Of a stretch of DNA of 11,608 nucleotides, positions 1-6,311 are shown piece after piece. The stretch lies in NCBI GenBank assembly GCA_050180235.1, contig JBFXEJ010000150.1:1-11608 (forward strand). The letters run 5' to 3'. The position numbers and the translations under genes are program-made. Source of the DNA: JAABRU01 sp050180235. GTDB taxonomy: Bacteria > Desulfobacterota > Desulfobacteria > Desulfobacterales > Desulfococcaceae. A model generated the notes under the pieces. It was not told where the DNA came from, made no database searches, and saw only the letters and a program-made list of their open reading frames with translations. Position 1 is the first letter of the stretch. Each line of letters opens with the position of its first letter.

Positions 1-30
1 ACGGCGGGCCGGTTTCCCAACTGTGAGCAT
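1..30 (-). CDS. N-terminal start of an unidentified gene (partial, runs off the left edge)
   Basis: A minus-strand ATG at 30 reads MLTVGKPARR up to the window edge. An AGGAGA Shine-Dalgarno-like sequence (minus strand of 41-46) lies 10 nt upstream, slightly long but usable. The terminator at 142-157 ends the preceding gene, so a new transcription unit starting here is reasonable. Ten residues are too few to identify a family. It could be a chance ATG; the only support is the RBS and the position after a terminator. Confidence 0.35.
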   Translation of the reverse strand, partial: MLTVGKPARR

Positions 31-73
31 AAGCTTATTTTCTCCTGTTCTGTCAGTCGCAAATTCTCAGAAA

Positions 74-102
74 TAAATATCAGAAATCTTCTGTTAAGTC
101 AA
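74..102 (-). promoter_or_regulatory. Possible sigma70-like promoter for the left-edge gene
   Basis: On the minus strand TTGACT (97-102, 5 of 6 to the -35 consensus) is followed after 17 nt by TATTTA (74-79, only 3 of 6 to the -10 consensus). It lies between the terminator at 142-157 and the ATG at 30. The good -35 and correct spacing argue for it; the poor -10 and AT-rich background argue against. Confidence 0.25.
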
Positions 103-127
103 ATTTTGGAGTTTTGCAGGAGGTCTA

Positions 128-157
128 TTTTTTCAGAAAATCCCCTCCTGAGAGGGG
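128..157 (-). terminator. Probable intrinsic terminator of the metallophosphoesterase gene
   Basis: CCCCTC (142-147) and GAGGGG (152-157) form a perfect 6-bp GC-rich stem with a 4-nt loop. On the minus strand the stem is followed by ATTTTCTGAAAAAA, a modest U-tract. It lies about 70 bp after the stop of the minus-strand phosphoesterase gene. CAGGAGG (117-123) could compete for CCTCCTG (144-150), but no gene is placed to use such a switch. Confidence 0.5.
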
Positions 158-225
158 CATGGCTTTGTTTCATAAGTATGTTTTCAATGGAGAGTTGGTA
201 TAAGATATGGGAAAAATGATCAGTA

Positions 226-960
226 TCAGGAATTTTGCCGCAGCCGCGTGCCAAAGTATTCCGGATATCCCGCGTCAATGATTCTGCGGATGACAGCATC
301 AATATCATAAGGAATATATTTCACCTCCAGACTGTCAGCCCTACAGTCCCAAATCACATATTTGGCCCGATCATCGCCATCCCTGGGCTGTCCAACGCTT
401 CCCGCGTTTATGATATATCTGCTGTTCCGGTTCAGTTGTATGCTTCCCAAGCCCGGAATACTGTATGAAACCGAAATTCCGTCATATTCAACCAGATTCA
501 GTTCATGGGTATGGCCCACAAAACAGATTCTTTCGTTTATTTTCCCAAAAGCCCGGATCACTTTTGCAGCATTCATCTGAAACAGATAGAGAAAAGGTGA
601 TTTAGGCGGAAAACCGTGTACAAAATAAGCATTCCAACGGCACAGAAAACGGGGCATTTCCTGAATCATCCTGATACTTTCCGGGGACAGTCCCTCAAGG
701 GTCTGCTGTATATACCGGCGGATAACGGGATTGAACCACAGACTGAACCTTTCGGACTGGACAGAAATTTCATGGTTTCCCATGACAGAGGGAATTTTAC
801 GGGTGCGAAGAATCTGCATAACGCGTTCCGGGTCAGGCCCGTAACCGATATTATCCCCCAGCGAAATAATATGACTGACTTCGGATCGGTCCGCATCAGC
901 CAGCACCTGTTCCAGCGCCTCCAGATTTCCGTGAATATCTGACAGAATAGCAATTTTCAT
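226..960 (-). CDS. Calcineurin-like metallophosphoesterase (YfcE/MJ0936-type)
   Basis: The 244-residue protein has the full set of calcineurin-fold metal motifs in order: D8-x-H10-G-N, GD at 35-36 followed by N37, GNHE at 61-64, a single His in VHG at 115, and GHTH at 149-152. These bind two divalent metals and support hydrolysis of phosphodiesters or phosphomonoesters; the substrate cannot be read from sequence. There is no signal peptide or membrane segment, so it is probably cytoplasmic. The start is set at MKIAILSDIH because the catalytic fold begins there; the same frame stays open for 39 more codons upstream but those read as non-protein and enter a repeat. No clear Shine-Dalgarno precedes the ATG. 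The gene follows uvrB by 179 bp with a terminator between, so it is probably transcribed separately. Confidence 0.88.
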   Translation of the reverse strand: MKIAILSDIHGNLEALEQVLADADRSEVSHIISLGDNIGYGPDPERVMQILRTRKIPSVMGNHEISVQSERFSLWFNPVIRRYIQQTLEGLSPESIRMIQEMPRFLCRWNAYFVHGFPPKSPFLYLFQMNAAKVIRAFGKINERICFVGHTHELNLVEYDGISVSYSIPGLGSIQLNRNSRYIINAGSVGQPRDGDDRAKYVIWDCRADSLEVKYIPYDIDAVIRRIIDAGYPEYFGTRLRQNS

Positions 961-1026
961 AAGCAATGCTGGTTTGACATAGTTTTTTAGGTGTCCTTTG
1001 ACGCCTGCTCCGCATAATAGGTGATG

Positions 1027-1138
1027 ATACCAAATTGTTTTCAGAGATGGAAAATGTCTGTATTTTTTCAACCGCAAAAAAAACGGACCACACGAAAAAA
1101 AGGCTTTGGAAGCAAAGCAAAATCTGAATTGGCCATAT
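1027..1138 (-). repeat. Diverged copy of a ~115-bp dispersed intergenic repeat (copy A)
   Basis: Read on the minus strand, this segment contains CCAATTC, then TTTTTTTCGTG, a GTCCGT segment, a CGGTT-type segment, a GAAAA segment and finally TTTGGTAT. These occur in the same order as in the segment at 9086-9201, with high similarity by eye over the central and distal parts. The ends form imperfect inverted repeats (ATACCAAATT near 1027, AATTGGCCATAT near 1138). It fills most of the gap between uvrB and the phosphoesterase gene and begins 2 bp after the uvrB stop codon. No transposase is encoded, so a MITE-like or REP-like element is the likely nature. Confidence 0.5.
1095..1118 (-). terminator. 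Intrinsic terminator of uvrB
   Basis: On the minus strand GCTTTG (1113-1118) and CAAAGC (1103-1108) form a 6-bp stem with a 4-nt CTTC loop, followed after one C by seven consecutive T (1095-1101). It starts 22 bp past the uvrB stop. The hairpin lies inside the repeat copy at 1027-1138. Confidence 0.7.
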
Positions 1139-1139
1139 A

Positions 1140-3131
1140 CTATTCAAAAACCAGCAGATTTCTCAAATCCCTGATCTGATCCCGCATTTGTGCGGCTTTC
1201 TCAAAGGCCAGATCCTTTGCTGCTGCTTTCATTTCCTTTTCCAGTTGTACGATTCTTTTTTCCACTTTGTCCGGTGAACCATATTCTGCCATTGTCTCAG
1301 CCACCTTTGCCAGAGGTTCATCTGCTTTGTGATATGCAAAATCAAAGGTCTGCGTAATATTTTTCTGTATGGTGGTGGGGGTGATTCCGTGTTCCGTATT
1401 ATACGCCTCCTGAATTTTTCTGCGGCGCCCGGTTTCCTCCATTGCTTTCTGCATGGATGCAGTGATGACATCCGCATACAGGATGACCCTGCCCCGGACA
1501 TTGCGCGCTGCTCTGCCGCAGGTCTGAATCAGGGAACGGGCAGATCGCAGAAATCCTTCTTTGTCCGCATCCAGCACAGCCACCAGCGAAACTTCCGGCA
1601 GATCCAGTCCTTCCCGCAGCAGATTGATGCCGATCAGCACATCAAATTTTCCCAGCCGCAGGTCACGGATAATTTCCATGCGCTCCAACGTATTGATGTC
1701 TGCATGAAGATACCGCACCTGAATGCCCAGATCCGTATAATAATCACATAAATCTTCGGCCATGCGTTTGGTCAGGGTAGTGACAAGCACTCTTTCGTTT
1801 CTTTGGATCCGGATCTGAATCTCATCATAAAGATCATCGACCTGATGCTCGGCTTTTCTCACCTCAATTTCCGGATCTGTCAGTCCGGTGGGGCGGACAA
1901 TCAGTTCTGTGAGCGCGTCTTTTCCCTTTTCCAGTTCCCAGTCCGCAGGTGTGGCTGAAACATAAACGGTCTGTCCGATCCTTTGGAGAAATTCATCAAA
2001 TTTCAGGGGCCGGTTGTCCAGAGCCGAAGGCAGGCGGAATCCGTAATTCACCAGTGTCTGCTTGCGGGAATGATCCCCGTTGTACATGCCCCGGATTTGC
2101 GGCACGGCAATATGGCTTTCATCAATGAACAGGAGAAAATCTTTGGGAAAATAATCCAGCAGCGTAGGCGGTGGTTCTCCCGGTTTTCTGCCGGTCAGAT
2201 GCCGGGAGTAATTCTCAATGCCGCTGCAGTAGCCCATTTCCAGCATCATTTCCAGATCAAAATTTGTCCGCTCCTCAATGCGCTGGGCCTCAATCAGCCG
2301 GTTTTCCGCGCGGAAAAACGCCATTCTTTCTTTGAGTTCGGCATTTACAGTTTCCACAGCCTTTTCCAAAGTGCTTTTGGCCGTGACATAATGGCTGGCC
2401 GGAAACAGGGTGATCTGATTCAGCCGCCGGATGACTGTACCCCGCAGCGGATCGATTTCCGCTATGCTTTCAATCTCGTCTCCGAAAAATTCAATGCGTA
2501 CAGCCCGATCCTCCTCATAGGCAGGAAAGATTTCCACCCGGTCTCCCCGCACCCGGAACACACCCCGGTGAAAATCCAGATCATTGCGCTCATACTGCAT
2601 TTCCACAAAGCCTTTGAGCAGAAAATCCCGGTTCCGTTCTGTTCCGCTTTCCAGATCCATGCGCATTCCCAGATAATCCTCGGGCGCGCCCAGACCGAAA
2701 ATGCAGGAAACACTGGCCACCGCAATCACATCTCTCCGGGACAGAACCGAACGGGTGGCAGAGTGCCGGAGTTTGTCAATCATCTCATTGATGGCCGAGT
2801 CTTTCTGAATATAGGTGTCAGTGCCGGGGATATAGGCTTCAGGCTGGTAATAGTCGTAATAACTGACAAAATACTCAACAGCGTTTTCCGGGAACAGGCT
2901 TTTGAATTCATTGAACAACTGGGCCGCCAGGGTTTTGTTCGGGGCCATAATCAGCGCGGGCCTTTGCATCCGGCTGATGATCTGGGCCATAGCAAAAGTT
3001 TTGCCGGAGCCGGTCACGCCCAGCATGACACTGTGGGGTTTTCCCGCGGAAATATGCCCGCAGAGTTCCTCAATGGCTTTGGGCTGATCCCCTGCGGGAC
3101 TGAATTCTGAGACAAGTTTAAACAAAGACAT
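1140..3131 (-). CDS. uvrB: UvrABC excinuclease subunit B
   Basis: This 663-residue protein is the damage-verification helicase of nucleotide excision repair: loaded by UvrA, it inserts a beta-hairpin into the duplex and recruits UvrC. Seen in order: SPAGDQPKAI at 11-20, Walker A GVTGSGKT at 38-45, the aromatic beta-hairpin region with YYDYYQPEAY ending at 100, DESH helicase motif II at 337-340, VSATP near 391-395, motif V region GINLLREGLDLPE from 501, motif VI QTCGRAAR at 536-543, and a C-terminal UVR motif at about 622-657 for UvrC contact. Length is full for the family. Motif VI has Cys where Ile or Met is usual, a minor variant. The ATG lies 4 bp after the VOC gene stop, with AGAGGA inside that gene as a weak, distant RBS, so translational coupling is likely. 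A terminator follows. Confidence 0.98.
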   Translation of the reverse strand: MSLFKLVSEFSPAGDQPKAIEELCGHISAGKPHSVMLGVTGSGKTFAMAQIISRMQRPALIMAPNKTLAAQLFNEFKSLFPENAVEYFVSYYDYYQPEAYIPGTDTYIQKDSAINEMIDKLRHSATRSVLSRRDVIAVASVSCIFGLGAPEDYLGMRMDLESGTERNRDFLLKGFVEMQYERNDLDFHRGVFRVRGDRVEIFPAYEEDRAVRIEFFGDEIESIAEIDPLRGTVIRRLNQITLFPASHYVTAKSTLEKAVETVNAELKERMAFFRAENRLIEAQRIEERTNFDLEMMLEMGYCSGIENYSRHLTGRKPGEPPPTLLDYFPKDFLLFIDESHIAVPQIRGMYNGDHSRKQTLVNYGFRLPSALDNRPLKFDEFLQRIGQTVYVSATPADWELEKGKDALTELIVRPTGLTDPEIEVRKAEHQVDDLYDEIQIRIQRNERVLVTTLTKRMAEDLCDYYTDLGIQVRYLHADINTLERMEIIRDLRLGKFDVLIGINLLREGLDLPEVSLVAVLDADKEGFLRSARSLIQTCGRAARNVRGRVILYADVITASMQKAMEETGRRRKIQEAYNTEHGITPTTIQKNITQTFDFAYHKADEPLAKVAETMAEYGSPDKVEKRIVQLEKEMKAAAKDLAFEKAAQMRDQIRDLRNLLVFE

Positions 3132-3135
3132 GGCT

Positions 3136-3714
3136 TCAGTTTTCCTCTGTGAGAATCATACCCTCACCGGGCCGGATTTTTTTTTCTGATGCCGGAGTGG
3201 GATTCTGCACATCAGGCCAGTGTCCGGGCCGGGGTTCCGGGCCTTCCAATGCTGCGGGAGTCGGTTTTCTGTCCTTCATTTTGGGATTTCTGCGAATATC
3301 TGCTCCCGGAACTTCCGCGCTGAACTCAATGGGGATATTGTTGGGATCAAAAGTATACAGGGAATGAATGAAACCATGATCCACAATTTCCGAAACCCAT
3401 ATATCGGCTGCCGCAAGCCGGTCTTTGAGTTCCCAGAGCGCATCACCGTTTTCCACACCCAGCGCGATATGATCAAAACCCCCAGGGCCTTTGACCGGAA
3501 ATCCATGATCCTTTTCCGCCAAAGGCTCCACACCGGGCCATTCAAAGAATGCTATCATATCTGTTTGGGATATTTCAAAAAAATACTGACGGTAACCTGG
3601 GCGTCCCAGCCCGGCCACCAGCCGCATTCCCAGGAGATCCCGCCAGAAACGTATGGTCATATCCATATTGCCGGTTATCATTGCCAGATGATGAATGCCA
3701 CTGAATTTTGCCAT
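3136..3714 (-). CDS. VOC/glyoxalase-fold (bleomycin-resistance superfamily) protein
   Basis: The 192-residue protein has two betaalphabetabetabeta modules typical of the vicinal oxygen chelate fold. GIHHLAMITGNMD opens the first, GFDHIALGVENGD the second (from about residue 79), and candidate metal ligands are H9, E58 (in FFEWP), H82 and E130 (in NIPIEFSAEV). This fits a metal-dependent glyoxalase, dioxygenase or related enzyme; the substrate is not evident. The VOC core ends near residue 137 and is followed by a Pro-, Lys- and Glu-rich tail of about 55 residues with no recognised domain, probably disordered. It sits 20 bp after the upstream small gene and 4 bp before uvrB, suggesting one transcript. 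The RBS is weak (GGAAAAGA). A functional link to DNA repair is not implied. Confidence 0.85.
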   Translation of the reverse strand: MAKFSGIHHLAMITGNMDMTIRFWRDLLGMRLVAGLGRPGYRQYFFEISQTDMIAFFEWPGVEPLAEKDHGFPVKGPGGFDHIALGVENGDALWELKDRLAAADIWVSEIVDHGFIHSLYTFDPNNIPIEFSAEVPGADIRRNPKMKDRKPTPAALEGPEPRPGHWPDVQNPTPASEKKIRPGEGMILTEEN

Positions 3715-3734
3715 ATCTGTCTTTTCCGAACTGC

Positions 3735-4145
3735 CTATGATTCAGAAGGGTGCAGAGAAATGATCAGGGGAACAGCATGAAGGGAACGGGAAATTTCACG
3801 GGTCCTTCCCACACGCCAGTCTCCGCATCGGCCATTGCCATTGAGGAGCCTGTCAATTTCCTGCACCAGTCCCTGCACATTGATGACAGGATGACGGGAA
3901 AAAACCTGGGGAAGTCCATAGGTGAGATTGCAGGCCAGACATTTTCCGGGCCGCTGTTTCAGGCGGAATTCAAACACCAGTTCCTTTCTGTCCGGATTTT
4001 GGCCTTTGTAGTCCAGATCAATATCATAGGCCCCTTCCCCTGCATCGCAGTAAAGGGCATCAAAAAAACGGTCAGCCCGGTCACGGGGAAAGATTTTTTC
4101 AAGGGTATCTGCCGTAAAGGTATCGCTCAAAATGTCTGTCTTCAT
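3735..4145 (-). CDS. Conserved-looking small protein of unknown function with a CxxC motif
   Basis: The 136-residue soluble protein has no signal peptide or membrane segment. A central segment reads KQRPGKCLACNLTYG (about 64-77), with C69 and C72 forming one CxxC, followed by LPQVFSRHPVIN (78-89) and an amphipathic helix QGLVQEIDRLLNG. A single CxxC plus H85 could bind a metal, but one pair is not enough to claim a zinc ribbon. From memory, and not checked, similar 130-residue proteins occur across Desulfobacterota and some carry a spurious homeobox-type name; there is no homeodomain here. The ATG has a good RBS (GAGGAG, about 6 nt away). It is probably the first gene of an operon with the VOC gene and uvrB. 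Confidence 0.72.
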   Translation of the reverse strand: MKTDILSDTFTADTLEKIFPRDRADRFFDALYCDAGEGAYDIDLDYKGQNPDRKELVFEFRLKQRPGKCLACNLTYGLPQVFSRHPVINVQGLVQEIDRLLNGNGRCGDWRVGRTREISRSLHAVPLIISLHPSES

Positions 4146-4216
4146 GGATTCTCCTCAGAAAAAATTTCAGCAGCACGCTTTAATTAAGTCAGCATAAATT
4201 TTCGGGTATAAAGTTT

Positions 4217-4256
4217 TCAGAAAAATCCGGTTTTTCCGAAAAACCGGATTTTCTGA
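4217..4256. terminator. Strong palindromic hairpin, possible bidirectional terminator or repeat
   Basis: AAAATCCGGTTTTT (4222-4235) and AAAAACCGGATTTT (4239-4252) pair perfectly over 14 bp with a 3-nt loop, extended by TCAG/CTGA after a one-base bulge. The outer arms give T-runs on both strands. It lies upstream of the minus-strand operon starting at 4145 and far from the GAF gene stop at 4674, which already has its own terminator, so its role as a terminator is uncertain. It may be part of the repeat cluster that continues to 4361. Confidence 0.5.
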
Positions 4257-4260
4257 TTGC

Positions 4261-4346
4261 TCTGTCAAATAAATTTTTTAACAAAGCAGAACCGGCATCC
4301 TGCCTCCCCCACGATACAGAATATGTGAAAAAATTTATTTGACAGA
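4261..4346. repeat. 86-bp element with 19-bp perfect inverted ends (MITE-like or large hairpin)
   Basis: TCTGTCAAATAAATTTTTT (4261-4279) is exactly inverted at 4328-4346, enclosing 48 bp that contain no ORF. A 19-bp perfect inverted repeat is far beyond chance at this distance. No flanking TA or longer direct repeat is visible, so transposition is not proven. The end motif TCTGTCAA also occurs at the IS630-type element end near 11491-11498, which may hint at shared ancestry or be coincidence. If transcribed, it would form a long AU-rich hairpin. Confidence 0.7.
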
Positions 4347-4361
4347 CCACCTATGGTCTGT
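4342..4361. repeat. 8-bp perfect hairpin overlapping the right arm of the 86-bp element
   Basis: ACAGACCA (4342-4349), loop CCTA, TGGTCTGT (4354-4361). The left arm reuses the terminal bases ACAGA of the 86-bp element, so the two foldings are mutually exclusive. No T-run follows, so it does not look like a terminator. Confidence 0.5.
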
Positions 4362-4451
4362 ATCAAAATAAGCTGTTTCAAACCCTTAGAGTTTTCCGGA
4401 CATCAAAACTGCACAGTTTATTTTTTTACAAACACCTGTTGCCAAAAAAGG

Positions 4452-4554
4452 GGGAATATCCCAAATTTTTATCACCGATCTGCTGATTTTTGATTTTCAG
4501 AGGAATTTACACTATTGTGATCATGACGTCAAATATAAAAGGAAGGATATTCCC
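4452..4554. repeat. Spaced 10-bp inverted repeat
   Basis: GGGAATATCC (4452-4461) is exactly inverted at 4545-4554 (GGATATTCCC), separated by 83 bp of AT-rich sequence with no gene. The core GGAATATCCC also occurs at 8998-9007, inside another palindromic element, where it again has an inverted partner. The function is unknown. Confidence 0.35.
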
Positions 4555-4565
4555 AGGGGAAAGGG

Positions 4566-4605
4566 AAAAAAACGGGCGCCTTCCGTTCCGCTGACCGAAG
4601 GCGCC
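4566..4605 (-). terminator. Intrinsic terminator of the GAF-domain gene
   Basis: On the minus strand GGCGCCTTC (4597-4605) pairs with GAAGGCGCC (4575-4583), a 9-bp GC-rich stem with a 13-nt loop, followed after CG by seven T (4566-4572). It sits about 70 bp beyond the GAF gene stop at 4674. Confidence 0.85.
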
Positions 4606-4673
4606 GGGGTATAAATATAATCATTGGTGTAATTAATTGAATTCACATCATTGCAAAGGCACTTTGGCAATTT

Positions 4674-5300
4674 TCATTTTCTGCTCATTTCTTCCATCGG
4701 GATGCTGACAGGCACACCTTCATAAGGGGTCCTCCGATGGGATCTGCTTTTCTGCACTTCTTTCATCCGTTTCAGTATTTCAATGCTCTCCTTCTGTCCC
4801 TGGTACAGACGGCACATCTCAACTGCCATACCGGCAAACTGGGCCAGGGCATGAACAAAATTCACATCCTCCAGCGTAAATTCCCAGGGTTCTGCTGTGT
4901 AAACCCGCATGGCTCCGATAAGTTTCCCCCTGCCGAAGATGGGCACGGCCAGAATCGAGGCAATACCCTCTTTTTTGGCTGCCTCAGGATACTGAATTCT
5001 GGGATCATCCGCGACATCAAAAATTGCCACAGGGCCGGGGTTGTCCTGCAGAGACTGGGCAATGGATTTCATCGCGCTGACCGGTCCCTTGTTGAGGTAT
5101 TCCTCACTCAGACCGAAGGAAGCTGCAACTTCAAGCTCATCGGTCTTGCGGTTGATAAGGAACAGAGCGCATCCTTTGACATCCAGAGCGGATTTGATGC
5201 TCTCAACGGTCAGCAGTACCACCTCCTCCGGATCTCTGGAATGGGAGATGGCTTTGGAAATTTTAATAAAAGTCTCATAATTGATCAGTTGTTTTTTCAT
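4674..5300 (-). CDS. Single GAF-domain sensor protein
   Basis: A GAF domain spans about residues 20-165 of 208: an N-terminal helix (INYETFIKISKAISHSRD), the opening VVLLTVESIKSALDVKGCALFLIN (27-50), and the later strands IASILAVPIFGRGKLIGAMRVYTAEP (113-138) closed by the helix FTLEDVNFVHALAQFAGMAVEM. GAF domains bind small ligands such as cyclic nucleotides or haem; which one cannot be told here. No output domain follows, only a helix and a basic tail (KSRSHRR near 184-190), so it probably acts through a partner or as a stand-alone ligand binder. The start MKKQLINYET is chosen because AGGAGG lies 4 nt upstream; the frame is open to an ATG at 5402, but that has no RBS. It is monocistronic with its own terminator and an unusual leader. 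Confidence 0.88.
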   Translation of the reverse strand: MKKQLINYETFIKISKAISHSRDPEEVVLLTVESIKSALDVKGCALFLINRKTDELEVAASFGLSEEYLNKGPVSAMKSIAQSLQDNPGPVAIFDVADDPRIQYPEAAKKEGIASILAVPIFGRGKLIGAMRVYTAEPWEFTLEDVNFVHALAQFAGMAVEMCRLYQGQKESIEILKRMKEVQKSRSHRRTPYEGVPVSIPMEEMSRK

Positions 5301-5444
5301 AAAACCTCCTTTGCACAAAGAGTTGCTGATTTTCAGGAAAACTTTCCGGCAGGCCGGACTGTCACACAGGAAATATTCCGGAACCTGCGGACTGCCGTCC
5401 ATACTGTGCCGGACAAAAGACAGAAAATAAAAGACAGGATCTCC

Positions 5445-5478
5445 GCTTCCGGCAGTATCGGGTATGTCTGCCGGAAGC
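5445..5478. promoter_or_regulatory. 11-bp hairpin in the leader of the GAF gene (possible attenuator)
   Basis: GCTTCCGGCAG (5445-5455) and CTGCCGGAAGC (5468-5478) are perfect inverted repeats with a 12-nt loop. On the minus strand the hairpin begins 1 nt after the stop codon of the 7-codon leader ORF, and T-rich sequence (CTTTTATTTTCTGTCTTTT) follows about 11 nt after the stem. The U-tract is displaced from the stem, so it is not a textbook terminator; a regulatory or processing role is inferred from position only. Confidence 0.4.
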
Positions 5479-5479
5479 C

Positions 5480-5503
5480 TTATAGGCAGAGTTTCAGTTT
5501 CAT
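5480..5503 (-). CDS. Seven-codon leader ORF MKLKLCL upstream of the GAF gene
   Basis: An ATG at 5503 is preceded by a near-perfect Shine-Dalgarno (AAGGAGG, 5 nt spacing) and reads MKLKLCL then TAA. The initiation region AAGGAGGTTTTGATGAAA closely matches that of the GAF gene, AAGGAGGTTTTATGAAA, so one may be a local duplicate of the other. A strong RBS in front of so short a frame, with a hairpin directly after its stop, resembles leader-peptide arrangements. Alternatively it is the remnant of a lost gene start. Confidence 0.35.
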   Translation of the reverse strand: MKLKLCL

Positions 5504-5591
5504 CAAAACCTCCTTATATACTAAGGTTGCTTTTCAGAAATCCGTATGAAATGGAGTTATAATAAAAAAAAATATGAAATTCAAGCAAAAA

Positions 5592-5621
5592 AATATAATT
5601 CATTACCAAAACAGTGTTCAA
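5592..5621 (-). promoter_or_regulatory. Candidate sigma70-like promoter for the GAF leader
   Basis: On the minus strand TTGAAC (5616-5621) is followed after 18 nt by TATATT (5592-5597; 5 of 6 to TATAAT). It lies about 90 bp upstream of the leader ORF. AT-richness makes chance matches common. Confidence 0.3.
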
Positions 5622-5828
5622 GATTTTTTTTTCTGTCCGCTCCGAAAAGTTTCAGGAACATCCCCGCACGGGTCATGACAGTGGATTATATATTTTTTTT
5701 AAAGCAGTTTCAAATTATTATGCTTAAAAATACTGCCTTTTCCCCTGTCGCCGCGCTGTCATGGCATATCCGCTTTTTCAGAATTTTCAGAAAAATGGTG
5801 ATAAATTTTCCGAATTTATAAAAATATT

Positions 5829-5857
5829 TTGACAGTCTGTCTTCTTTTAAGTAAAAA
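5829..5857 (+). promoter_or_regulatory. Candidate sigma70-like promoter upstream of the GTPase operon
   Basis: A perfect TTGACA (5829-5834) is followed after exactly 17 nt by TAAAAA (5852-5857; 4 of 6). If used, the transcript would carry a leader of about 445 nt before the first gene, crossing the inverted repeats at 6006-6117. A nearer promoter may exist; TATAAA at 6143-6148 lacks a good -35. Confidence 0.35.
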
Positions 5858-6005
5858 GAATATCTCAGACATATATCAGACGGAAGCCTGTCTATATATA
5901 AATATATCATGGCAGAATATAACTGACTGTTTTTGTTTATTTAAACTTGAAAATACAGAAAAAATGCCCGTTTTCTGTGCAAATCTGAAACTGCGGCAGG
6001 CAGAC

Positions 6006-6025
6006 ATTTCCGGCTGTCCGGAAAT
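6006..6025. repeat. 8-bp hairpin upstream of the GTPase operon
   Basis: ATTTCCGG (6006-6013), loop CTGT, CCGGAAAT (6018-6025): a perfect stem with a 4-nt loop. No T-run follows, so it is not a terminator. It may be REP-like or part of a structured leader. Confidence 0.4.
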
Positions 6026-6043
6026 TCAGCCCCGGCGTTTGGT

Positions 6044-6117
6044 CTGATGCGTATGGGTGTTGACCAGTCCCTCACTTAGTGATATAGACTGTGAGCGATC
6101 TTCAGAAAATGCATCAG
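6044..6117 (+). other. Nested inverted repeats, possible structured leader RNA
   Basis: CTGATGC (6044-6050) pairs with GCATCAG (6111-6117). Inside, CAGTC (6065-6069) pairs with GACTG (6087-6091), and within that TCACT (6072-6076) faces AGTGA (6078-6082) across one base; CTCAC (6071-6075) can alternatively pair with GTGAG (6091-6095). The stems are short, so chance is possible. No known riboswitch consensus was recognised. Confidence 0.3.
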
Positions 6118-6311
6118 GCTTAAGACCGGTATGAATTTCTGTTATAAAAGGTTCCGGAAAATGATTTTCGCTGATGTACCGGCAGGACTTGTATTTTTTC
6201 TGACTGTCCGGCAAAATTGTTTTTCGGGAATCTGCATTATGCGTGGGGGAGGCTTTTCCTGTACAGCATTCTGGCGGAGATTAATATCATCATGGAGGGG
6301 AGGGTTTGATT

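Larger units (their letters stand above)
5504..6311. other. AT-rich divergent intergenic region
   Basis: This 808-bp stretch separates the minus-strand GAF gene from the plus-strand GTPase operon. Open frames here are short, lack convincing RBS and are rich in Ile, Phe and Lys, as expected of non-coding AT-rich DNA. It holds candidate promoters in both directions (5592-5621 minus, 5829-5857 plus) and, from about 6000, several inverted repeats that may fold in the leader of the GTPase operon. No tRNA or known riboswitch was recognised. Confidence 0.6.

Noticed and set aside
1..219. Plus-strand open frame of about 70 codons from the left edge
   Set aside because: It is rich in Ser, Phe, Cys and Ile without domain pattern, crosses the terminator hairpin at 142-157 and conflicts with the minus-strand gene start and promoter signals.
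961..1077. 39-codon N-terminal extension of the metallophosphoesterase
   Set aside because: The fold and its first metal motif begin right at the ATG at 960, and the extension runs into the intergenic repeat; it does not resemble a signal peptide.
1983..3110. 375-codon plus-strand frame opposite uvrB
   Set aside because: It is fully antisense to a clear full-length uvrB and has no recognisable domain; it is a codon-bias shadow.
4261..4361. CRISPR-like repeats
   Set aside because: The elements are inverted, not direct, and there is no regular repeat-spacer periodicity or cas gene.
4737..5549. 270-codon plus-strand frame opposite the GAF gene
   Set aside because: It overlaps the GAF gene, its leader hairpin and its RBS in antisense and shows no family signature.
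5759..5777. Possible sigma54 site (TGGCAT then GC)
   Set aside because: The GG and GC are separated by 7 nt, not the 10 nt needed between -24 and -12 elements.
5829..6047. 72-codon plus-strand frame in the divergent gap
   Set aside because: It starts within a promoter-like sequence, lacks an RBS, has AT-driven composition and ends across palindromes.
6006..6117. tRNA or c-di-GMP riboswitch in the GTPase operon leader
   Set aside because: No cloverleaf, T-loop consensus or GEMM core was found; only short inverted repeats are visible.
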